Origin: Anaerolineae bacterium
GTDB taxonomy: Bacteria > Chloroflexota > Anaerolineae > Anaerolineales > Villigracilaceae
Direction: 5' to 3'
NCBI GenBank assembly: GCA_003524705.1
Contig: DQGV01000187.1
Location: 1-6,012, forward strand
DNA length: 6,012 bases
In this document: positions 1-4,927 of the stretch, in pieces
Position numbering within the stretch: the first letter of the stretch is position 1
Layout of the letters: every line of letters begins with the position of its first letter
Made by a program: the position numbers and the translations under genes
The notes under the pieces: generated by a model
What the model was told of the DNA's origin: nothing
Seen by the model: the letters and a program-made list of their open reading frames with translations, nothing else
The model's database searches: none

Positions 1-6
1 TTCTTT

Positions 7-1155
7 TCATACTGTATCTAACATTTTTTTCAAAGTATCTATCAAACGGTCAATGTCACGTTTAGAATTATAGCCTTGGACGGATGTACGAATTAATTTG
101 TTCCCGTGCCAATCAATGATAGGAACTTCAATACGAAATTCATCATACAACTTCTGTTTAAAGGATAAAGCATCAGTATTAACTGGAAGTGAAGAAACTG
201 TCATTTGGGCGAACCAAACTTCAGGGTCAGAATGAAGCGGAGTTTGTTTTGTCACATCATGGATGCGATACCAGGCCTCAACAACCAATTGATGACATGC
301 GCTTCTTACTTTGACCCAATCCTGCTCTTGCTGGTACGCAATTGCCTTCGGGACAGTTAAAAACGCCGCGATGTCGCGCGTGCCTTGCCATTCATGTTCA
401 TCCACAAATTTTGATTTGCTCGGCGTTTCAGCTTCATATCCCCACGAAACGATTAAGGGTTTTAACAAATGTTGCATTTCGGGTCGCGCATACAAAAAGC
501 CTGCACCCTTTGGCGCACACAACCATTTATGCAAATTGCCTGCATAAAAATCTGCGCCTAGCAAATCAAGATTCAATGGGATTTGACCAGGCGCATGTGC
601 CCCATCAACAATCGTAATAATATTTTTCGTCTTTGCAAATTGAATAATTTTTTCAAGTGGAAAAATCGTAGCAGTTGGTGAAGTGATATGACTCAAGAAA
701 ATAATTTTCGTATTCGATGTAATACCTTCCAAAAAGGATTTTATAAAATTATCATGTGAGGTCAAATCTACTTTTTGATTGATATACGTAAAGCCTTTTT
801 CTTTTGAGAGAAATCTCCAAGTTCTATCTAATGCACCATATTCATGATTCGTAGATAAAACTTCATCACCTGTTTTCAAATCCAATGAGCGTGCCACGAC
901 ATTCAACCCAATCGTAGCATTTTGAACATAAACTAAATTTTCTGCACGCGTTCCTACATATTTTGCCAAAGATTCGCGCGAAGCCAGCATCAAATCATTA
1001 TGCCGCCTGCCTAAAAATTCAACAGGCTGATTCTCCAATTCTTTTTGCCAGCGTTGATATTCTTTAAACACAGGCTTTGGCGTCGCCCCAAACGAACCGT
1101 GATTCAGAAATGTTACAGAAGGGTCAAGTAAAAAATCTTTTTTGAGGTTAAACAT
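7..1155 (-). CDS. Class-V PLP-dependent aminotransferase, isopenicillin-N-epimerase-like
   Basis: Encodes a 382-residue cytosolic fold-type I PLP enzyme of the aminotransferase class V / cysteine-desulfurase superfamily. The N-terminal FLNHGSFGATP (16-26) is the usual opening of the isopenicillin N epimerase-like (CefD/EgtE-like) branch. QNAT (78-81) lies in the cofactor-phosphate region, and VDGAHAPGQ (183-191) supplies the Asp184 that contacts the pyridine nitrogen and the His187 region. GNLHKWLCAPKG (206-217) contains the Schiff-base lysine Lys210, and WQGTRD (256-261) carries a conserved Arg260. Length is normal and both ends look intact. The substrate cannot be read from sequence: epimerase, desulfurase or C-S lyase activities all occur in this branch. 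I see no obvious cysteine-desulfurase active-site Cys loop, so desulfurase is less likely. The ATG at 1155 has no Shine-Dalgarno sequence but a -10-like TAAGAT ends 6 nt upstream, suggesting a leaderless transcript. It is divergent from the MFS gene across 42 bp. Confidence 0.9.
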   Translation of the reverse strand: MFNLKKDFLLDPSVTFLNHGSFGATPKPVFKEYQRWQKELENQPVEFLGRRHNDLMLASRESLAKYVGTRAENLVYVQNATIGLNVVARSLDLKTGDEVLSTNHEYGALDRTWRFLSKEKGFTYINQKVDLTSHDNFIKSFLEGITSNTKIIFLSHITSPTATIFPLEKIIQFAKTKNIITIVDGAHAPGQIPLNLDLLGADFYAGNLHKWLCAPKGAGFLYARPEMQHLLKPLIVSWGYEAETPSKSKFVDEHEWQGTRDIAAFLTVPKAIAYQQEQDWVKVRSACHQLVVEAWYRIHDVTKQTPLHSDPEVWFAQMTVSSLPVNTDALSFKQKLYDEFRIEVPIIDWHGNKLIRTSVQGYNSKRDIDRLIDTLKKMLDTV

Positions 1156-1157
1156 TC

Positions 1158-1167
1158 TATAATCTTA
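1158..1167. repeat. 10-bp direct repeat TATAATCTTA, copy 1
   Basis: This is a perfect match to 1185-1194, with 27 bp between repeat starts. This copy lies 2 nt upstream of the aminotransferase start codon. Read on the minus strand it contains TAAGAT, the proposed -10 of that gene; read on the plus strand it contains TATAAT. It could be half of an operator or a byproduct of back-to-back -10 elements. The match is seen directly; the function is inferred. Confidence 0.6.
1162..1167 (-). promoter_or_regulatory. Putative -10 element (TAAGAT) for the aminotransferase gene
   Basis: On the minus strand TAAGAT fits the TAnnnT form of a -10 box and is separated by 6 nt from the ATG at 1155. Transcription would then start at or next to the A of the start codon. 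No convincing -35 is visible; the slot 17 bp upstream coincides with the -10 of the divergent MFS gene. Confidence 0.45.
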
Positions 1168-1184
1168 ATCGAAAATAGTATGGT

Positions 1185-1190
1185 TATAAT
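1185..1190 (+). promoter_or_regulatory. Putative -10 element (TATAAT) for the MFS gene
   Basis: A consensus TATAAT ends 7 nt before the ATG at 1198, the spacing expected if the mRNA begins at the start codon. No clear TTGACA-like -35 is seen; the 17-bp-spacer position falls on the aminotransferase -10 at 1162-1167. This element argues for the ATG at 1198 rather than the in-frame ATG at 1180, which would lie upstream of the transcript. Confidence 0.55.
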
Positions 1191-1194
1191 CTTA
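1185..1194. repeat. 10-bp direct repeat TATAATCTTA, copy 2
   Basis: The second copy of the repeat at 1158-1167 is identical over all 10 bases. It ends 3 nt before the MFS start codon at 1198 and includes the proposed MFS -10. The two copies flank the 17-bp centre of the divergent intergenic region. Confidence 0.6.
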
Positions 1195-1197
1195 GAT

Positions 1198-2427
1198 ATG
1201 TTCTCTAACTTATTTCGTCAATCCGACATCCCCCAAAGATATCGCTCCAACTTCGCAAACTTATATTTAGATATAGCCTGGTTCGGCGTGTTAAGCGGCA
1301 CCGCTATAAACTTTCTGAACATTTATGCTGCACGTTTAGGTGCAACTGGTTTACAAATCGGTTTACTTACTGCCGCCTCGGCAATCGTCAATTTATTTCT
1401 CGCCATTCCTGCAGGGCATTGGATAAGCAAACGCCACACAGGTCGCGCAGTTTTTTGGTCGTCGGTTTTATTTCGCATCGGCTATCTCTTTTGGATTCCA
1501 CTCCCCTGGATTTTTGATGAACAAGGTCAAATCTGGTCATTAATTGTGATTACATTCTTAATGGCAATTCCACTCACGCCATTAGGTGTGGGCTTCAACG
1601 CATTATTTGCAGAAGCCGTCCCAGACCAATACCGCGCGCGTGTAGCAGGCACACGCAACGTCACATTTGCAATTGCATACATGCTTTCATCTTTGATTGC
1701 AGGCTATATTTTAGATAACACACCATTCACCGAAGGATATCAAATCATTTTTGCGATTGGCGCGTTCGGTGCCGCGATGAGTAGTTATCACATCTATCAC
1801 GTCAAACCATTAGAAGAAAGAACACCGCCTCTTTCTGAGTTGATGCCTGATTCTGCCATCAAACCTCACTCTACCCTACGGCTTGATATTTGGAAAACTC
1901 CATTTCGCAAAATTTTACTTGGCTTATTATTTTTCCATTTAGCACAATATATATCAACACCTTTGTATCCACTTTATAACGTCAATGTATTAAATCTTAA
2001 CGATAGCCATATCGGAAATGGCACCGCACTATATTACTTGACGGTGCTTCTAGCCTCCACACAATTAGGACGCATCGTACAAAGATATGGTCACAAACGA
2101 GTGACAGGTTGGGGTGCGTTTGGAGTCGGTTTTTATCCACTAACACTTGCTTTCGCACAAAATGTTTTTCATTTTTACTTAATATCATTCCTTGGTGGTT
2201 TTTTATTTGCACTAGTCAATGGAGCGTATGCCAATTACATGCTAGAGCACATCCCCCCACACGACCGACCATCGCATTTGGCTTGGTACACCATCATTCT
2301 AAATTTTGCTATTCTCAGTAGCTCTATTCTTGGACCATTAATTGGCGATGCCATTGGGCTTGTCCCCGCGTTGGTTTTGTTTGGTATCATGCGTTTTGCA
2401 TCGGGCTTCTTCATCTTAAGAAAATAA
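1198..2427 (+). CDS. Major facilitator superfamily (MFS) permease
   Basis: Encodes an integral membrane transporter of about 409 residues with roughly 12 hydrophobic helices in two halves, the usual MFS size. The loop GHWISKRHTGRA (about 73-84) is a degenerate form of the MFS motif A between helices 2 and 3. A second degenerate copy, LGRIVQRYGHKR (about 290-301), sits at the equivalent place in the C-terminal half. DQYRARVAGTRN (about 143-154) resembles the conserved cytoplasmic loop before helix 5. A hydrophilic central loop (about 203-238) joins the halves. The first about 20 residues are polar, with no cleavable signal. An in-frame ATG at 1180 would add 6 residues (MVIILD), but the TATAAT at 1185-1190 favours the start at 1198. 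Substrate is not predictable; a sugar, drug or small-metabolite exporter or importer are all possible. It is divergent from the aminotransferase, so a functional pairing is possible but unproven. Confidence 0.88.
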   Translation: MFSNLFRQSDIPQRYRSNFANLYLDIAWFGVLSGTAINFLNIYAARLGATGLQIGLLTAASAIVNLFLAIPAGHWISKRHTGRAVFWSSVLFRIGYLFWIPLPWIFDEQGQIWSLIVITFLMAIPLTPLGVGFNALFAEAVPDQYRARVAGTRNVTFAIAYMLSSLIAGYILDNTPFTEGYQIIFAIGAFGAAMSSYHIYHVKPLEERTPPLSELMPDSAIKPHSTLRLDIWKTPFRKILLGLLFFHLAQYISTPLYPLYNVNVLNLNDSHIGNGTALYYLTVLLASTQLGRIVQRYGHKRVTGWGAFGVGFYPLTLAFAQNVFHFYLISFLGGFLFALVNGAYANYMLEHIPPHDRPSHLAWYTIILNFAILSSSILGPLIGDAIGLVPALVLFGIMRFASGFFILRK

Positions 2428-2443
2428 TTCTGCTGATATTAAT

Positions 2444-2451
2444 GCTAAAAT
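2444..2451 (+). promoter_or_regulatory. Putative extended -10 (TGCTAAAAT) for smpB
   Basis: TGC directly precedes TAAAAT, forming an extended -10 (last base of the motif at 2451), and 6 nt separate it from the smpB ATG at 2458. No Shine-Dalgarno sequence intervenes, so a leaderless smpB mRNA is suggested. The element lies wholly in the 30-bp gap after the MFS stop codon, so smpB need not depend on MFS transcription. Confidence 0.55.
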
Positions 2452-2457
2452 CACTGC

Positions 2458-2919
2458 ATGTCTGATGAAATAAAAATTGTTGCTAACAACCGCAAAGCCA
2501 GTTTTGAATTTACGTTGCTCGAAAAATTTGAAGCAGGCATTGCTCTGCAAGGCTCAGAGATTAAGTCTATTCGCGCAGGTCAAATCAGCATTCAAGAAGC
2601 GTACGTGGATGTAGAAAATGGTCAAAACGCATGGCTTCTGGAAGCACACATCGCCCCGTACGACCAAGCAGGGAAATTTTTTAATCATGACCCAAAACGA
2701 AAACGCCGTTTGTTATTGCATAAAAAACAAATCCGTGAATTATGGAATAACGTCCGCATAAAAGGCATGACGATTGTTCCAACAAAAGTCTATCTAAAAG
2801 ATGGGCGAGCAAAAGTAGAAATTGCTTTAGCCAAGGGTAAAAAAGCCTACGACAAACGCGCTACTATTGCCAAACGTGATGAAGCACGAGATAAAGAACG
2901 CGCGATGAGAGTTAGGTAG
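2458..2919 (+). CDS. smpB: SsrA (tmRNA)-binding protein SmpB
   Basis: SmpB binds tmRNA and delivers it with EF-Tu to ribosomes stalled on mRNAs lacking a stop codon, where its C-terminal tail occupies the empty decoding site. The 153-residue length is typical. Family blocks appear in order: IVANNRKASFEF (7-18), AGIALQGSEIKSIRAGQ (26-42), which is the GTEVKSLR block, and AHIAPYD (63-69). They continue with FNHDPKRKRRLLLHKKQI (75-92), the ALAKGKKAYDKR block (123-134), and a basic tail ending ERAMRVR. The tail is rich in Arg and Lys as expected for the ribosome-inserted helix. The start at 2458 gives the family-standard N-terminus. The partner tmRNA gene (ssrA) is not in this window. An unrecognised gene follows after 33 bp on the same strand and probably shares the transcript. 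Confidence 0.97.
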   Translation: MSDEIKIVANNRKASFEFTLLEKFEAGIALQGSEIKSIRAGQISIQEAYVDVENGQNAWLLEAHIAPYDQAGKFFNHDPKRKRRLLLHKKQIRELWNNVRIKGMTIVPTKVYLKDGRAKVEIALAKGKKAYDKRATIAKRDEARDKERAMRVR

Positions 2920-2937
2920 TTTAGTCAACTAACCGAC

Positions 2938-2942
2938 AAGGA
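2938..2942 (+). promoter_or_regulatory. Ribosome-binding site AAGGA
   Basis: The purine-rich AAGGAAA stretch begins here and the AAGGA core is 10 nt before the ATG at 2953. It supports translation of the downstream gene as the second cistron of an smpB transcript. It contrasts with smpB itself, which has no such site. Confidence 0.6.
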
Positions 2943-2952
2943 AACTAATATT

Positions 2953-3735
2953 ATGCCTCCTTCAACCATCGGTGGAATCAACTTATTACCTGAACGTGAA
3001 AAACGAGCCATGTATTCACGTTATATTCCAAAAGCACTTTTGGAAAAATTCAACATCCCACCGCTTACTTCTGCGGCTGGACATAACTTGTTGCAATTTA
3101 ATTTTGCAAATGGCTCTACTGATGTTGAAATGAGATTGTTTCATCAAGTAGATTTCCCAGACCCGATTCTCTACGCCCACATGACCGACACCATAAGCGG
3201 ACAAATTCATATTTTGCTTTACATTTTGAATAACCCTGAATCACCACGCTATGATGTAGATAAAATGCCAGATGGCTCACCAACAAAATTTGGAATTCTA
3301 AAAAGAAATATCGAGGCTGAAAAAAATGCTTTAGCGGGTGGGCTGGCACCAGGCCAAATAAGAGGCGGATTGCGGATGTTAGGTCAAGCGATTAAGAAGT
3401 TTGAAGAGTTCGCTACCATGCTGGGTCACGACATGTATTTCATCGAGCCGTTGTATTATCACAATGCAATTATTTTTGAACGCTATGGATTTGCCTATCA
3501 AGTAGGGAAAAGATTAATGGAAAGTATTCATGCAGGCTTTCAACCTGATGGTGATTTATATGCTCAACTTGATGATTCGAATCCGTTTCGTATGAAAGAT
3601 GCCGCCGATAGTATTCGTAAACGTTCATGGGCAATACATGATGGTATCTTAGGTGAACCCTTTACAAATGTGACTATGTATAAAAGAGTTGGCATTCATG
3701 CAGGTTTGGATACAACCAAAAAAGCTGAATGGTAA
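2953..3735 (+). CDS. Conserved-looking protein of unknown function, possibly acetyltransferase-like
   Basis: This is a 260-residue, probably cytosolic protein that I do not recognise. It has no signal peptide or membrane helices. The middle part carries PGQIRGGLRMLGQAI (133-147), a helix (148-158), then FIEPLYYHNAIIFERYGFAY (163-182). This order faintly resembles the acetyl-CoA pyrophosphate loop and the closing 'N..A..fYe..GF' segment of GNAT acetyltransferases, but the usual QxxGxG/A signature is not clean, so this is inference only. The N-terminal part (22-90) is rich in His, Phe and Asp (for example FHQVDFPDP) and the C-terminal part (202-250) is polar with conserved-looking Trp and His. 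Good codon continuity and an RBS argue that it is a real gene. It sits 33 bp after smpB with no visible terminator between them. Its 3' end converges on the next gene with a 7-bp gap. Confidence 0.8.
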   Translation: MPPSTIGGINLLPEREKRAMYSRYIPKALLEKFNIPPLTSAAGHNLLQFNFANGSTDVEMRLFHQVDFPDPILYAHMTDTISGQIHILLYILNNPESPRYDVDKMPDGSPTKFGILKRNIEAEKNALAGGLAPGQIRGGLRMLGQAIKKFEEFATMLGHDMYFIEPLYYHNAIIFERYGFAYQVGKRLMESIHAGFQPDGDLYAQLDDSNPFRMKDAADSIRKRSWAIHDGILGEPFTNVTMYKRVGIHAGLDTTKKAEW

Positions 3736-3742
3736 TTCGTCA

Positions 3743-4165
3743 TCATATCTTCTGATGCAACGCCAACAACTTATAAGCACTCGACCATGGCGTGCCTAAG
3801 CGATGATTATCTGAAACTTCAATCTTATTAAACTTCTCAGCAATTTTAGGCATCAAGGTTGCAATCGTCGCCCAATCATCGGTAAGCACGGCTTCCTTCA
3901 TCTTAACAGCATACTGCCCCGACCACATCCACTCCATCCGAAACTTATCAGCCTTCACCCAATAATCACGTTTTTCCCACGCCGCTACAGAAGCGTCAAT
4001 CCCGTCGGCAATCGCTTGTAACGCTAAGGCAATATATGCCGCTTGGTCTTTGGCATCTTGTGTTACTTGTTTTTGTTTTGCCAATTCTCGAATACACAAC
4101 ACTATCGCTTTCGATAAACGTGTACGTTCTTTTCCAACAGAGTCAGGGTTAATCAAACGGCTCAA
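3743..4165 (-). CDS. Small protein of unknown function, about 140 residues
   Basis: This is an unrecognised soluble protein, probably mostly helical. From the preferred start it runs LSRLINPDSVGKERTRL, then a helix with AIVLCIRELAKQ and a long alanine-rich helix (AAYIALALQAIADGID). A tryptophan-rich segment follows (WEKRDYWVKADKFRMEWMWSGQ), and the protein ends near HRLGTPWSSAYKLL. No catalytic motif or membrane helix is evident. Start choice matters: the open frame extends to an ATG at 4384 inside the HAD gene, but that extension merely translates the repeat at 4221-4279 and antisense HAD codons. A TTG at 4165 is preceded on the minus strand by GGAGA (4177-4173) at good spacing, and by TATAAT (4207-4202). 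ATG codons at 4219 and 4210 are alternatives without a ribosome-binding site. The region downstream of 4165 is the confident part of the gene. Confidence 0.72.
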   Translation of the reverse strand: MSRLINPDSVGKERTRLSKAIVLCIRELAKQKQVTQDAKDQAAYIALALQAIADGIDASVAAWEKRDYWVKADKFRMEWMWSGQYAVKMKEAVLTDDWATIATLMPKIAEKFNKIEVSDNHRLGTPWSSAYKLLALHQKI

Positions 4166-4172
4166 TATCAAT

Positions 4173-4177
4173 TCTCC
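4173..4177 (-). promoter_or_regulatory. Ribosome-binding site GGAGA deciding the TTG start
   Basis: On the minus strand GGAGA (reading 4177 to 4173) lies 7 nt before the TTG at 4165. It is the only Shine-Dalgarno-like site near any candidate start of this gene and is the main reason for preferring TTG 4165 over ATG 4210 or 4219. Confidence 0.5.
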
Positions 4178-4201
4178 AAAATAAAAATTTACAATCGCGC
4201 G

Positions 4202-4207
4202 ATTATA
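4202..4207 (-). promoter_or_regulatory. Putative -10 element (TATAAT) for the minus-strand gene
   Basis: Consensus TATAAT on the minus strand would start transcription near 4195, giving a leader of about 30 nt that contains the GGAGA site and then TTG 4165. If the real start were the ATG at 4219 or 4210, this hexamer would instead be coding (Tyr-Asn). No clear -35 is seen because the upstream DNA is the repeat. Confidence 0.4.
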
Positions 4208-4220
4208 CATCAGTCTCATG

Positions 4221-4279
4221 TCATTGCGAGTCGCTGGTCGAGTAGCGAAGTGTATCGAGACCACGACGAAGCAATCCCC
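4221..4279. repeat. Nested palindromic dispersed-type repeat (hairpin within hairpin)
   Basis: Three inverted pairs nest in order. ATTGC (4223-4227) pairs with GCAAT (4271-4275), GTCG (4230-4233) with CGAC (4264-4267), and TGGTC (4235-4239) with GACCA (4259-4263). Together they give a 14-bp interrupted stem with a 19-nt loop. The outer arms (CATTGCGAG, GAAGCAATCCC) and the inner part (GGTCGAGTAGCGAAG to ATCGAGACC) resemble two different short repeat families I recall from many bacterial genomes, so this looks like one inside the other. It lies between two divergent genes and does not overlap either confident reading frame. Confidence 0.7.
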
Positions 4280-4300
4280 TCGCACCACTATGCATTGATG

Positions 4301-4306
4301 TAAAAT
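4301..4306 (+). promoter_or_regulatory. Putative -10 element (TAAAAT) for the HAD-polyprenyl synthase operon
   Basis: TAAAAT ends 7 nt before the HAD ATG at 4314, with no Shine-Dalgarno sequence between. This is the same arrangement as at smpB and the MFS gene and suggests a leaderless operon mRNA. TG lies immediately upstream. No -35 match is visible in the preceding repeat-derived DNA. Confidence 0.5.
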
Positions 4307-4313
4307 ATCCATC

Positions 4314-4925
4314 ATGCCAATCCACGCCGCCATCTTTGATTTTGGAAATGTGCTCGTTAAATGGGATGCTCGCAACTTATACAAACGCTTCTTCCCTGAC
4401 CTTCAATCTGTTGACTCTTTCCTCAACCAGATTCACTTCCTCGACTGGAATGCCAAACAAGATGCAGGTCGTTCATTTAGTGAAGGCGTAGCAGAATTAT
4501 TAAAACAATTTCCACACTATGCTGATTTAATTCAAGCCTACGATACAAATTGGCAAGAAAGTCTTGTAGAAACATTTGATGAGACAGTAAAAATAGCCAG
4601 ACAACTAAAACAAGATGGCTTATTGCTTTACATTCTTACCAATTCTTCTGCAGAAAAATTCCCAATTGCCAAACAAAAATATCCATTTTTAGAAGAATTA
4701 TTCAACGATTGTATCGTCTCAGGTGAAGTTAAATTGCTCAAACCAGACCCTGCCATTTATCACCTTACTCTGAAGCGCATTAATCTCAAAGCCGAAGAAT
4801 GTATTTTTATTGATGACTCATTACCAAACATTGAATCGGCTTGTACACTTGGCTTTCATGCCATTCATTACCAATCCCCTACTCAGTTAAAAGAAGAAAT
4901 TGAAAAATTATCTATAAAGGTATAG
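4314..4925 (+). CDS. HAD-superfamily (subfamily IA, YihX-like) hydrolase
   Basis: Encodes a 203-residue cytosolic haloacid-dehalogenase-fold enzyme, probably a small-molecule phosphatase. Motif I is IFDFGNVLV (7-15) with the nucleophile Asp9. Motif II is ILTNSS (107-112), with Thr109. Motif III is LLKPDPAIY (141-149) with Lys143, and motif IV is FIDDSLPNIESA (165-176) with Asp167 and Asp168 for magnesium. A helical cap lies between motifs I and II (about 16-95). The position two after Asp9, usually the general acid/base Asp, is Gly11. The same DxGNV form occurs in the YihX-type sugar-phosphate phosphatases, so this is not necessarily inactivating. Start at 4314 gives a standard short N-terminus. 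The gene ends 2 nt before the polyprenyl synthase start, and the last codons hold its ribosome-binding site, so the two are almost certainly co-transcribed. Substrate is unknown. Confidence 0.9.
   Translation: MPIHAAIFDFGNVLVKWDARNLYKRFFPDLQSVDSFLNQIHFLDWNAKQDAGRSFSEGVAELLKQFPHYADLIQAYDTNWQESLVETFDETVKIARQLKQDGLLLYILTNSSAEKFPIAKQKYPFLEELFNDCIVSGEVKLLKPDPAIYHLTLKRINLKAEECIFIDDSLPNIESACTLGFHAIHYQSPTQLKEEIEKLSIKV
4916..4920 (+). promoter_or_regulatory. Ribosome-binding site AAAGG within the end of the HAD gene
   Basis: AAAGG is 7 nt before the ATG at 4928 and overlaps the final codons of the HAD gene. It supports translation of the second cistron from a shared mRNA, with likely translational coupling given the 2-nt gap between stop and start codons. 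Confidence 0.6.
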
Positions 4926-4927
4926 GA

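Noticed and set aside
311..617. Plus-strand open frames within the aminotransferase gene
   Set aside because: They are antisense shadows of a gene with a complete, motif-supported PLP enzyme frame, and their translations show no recognisable domain.
1997..2321. Overlapping short frames on both strands inside the MFS gene
   Set aside because: They lie wholly within the well-supported transporter frame, lack ribosome-binding sites and have low-complexity, shadow-like translations.
2917..2931. Small inverted repeat TAGTT-TAGTC-AACTA spanning the smpB stop codon
   Set aside because: Only a 5-bp AT-rich stem with no following T-run and a ribosome-binding site just downstream; too weak to call a terminator or regulatory hairpin.
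3016..3349. Two minus-strand frames inside the gene following smpB
   Set aside because: Antisense to a longer frame with an RBS; translations are Cys/Arg/His-rich in the way of shadow frames.
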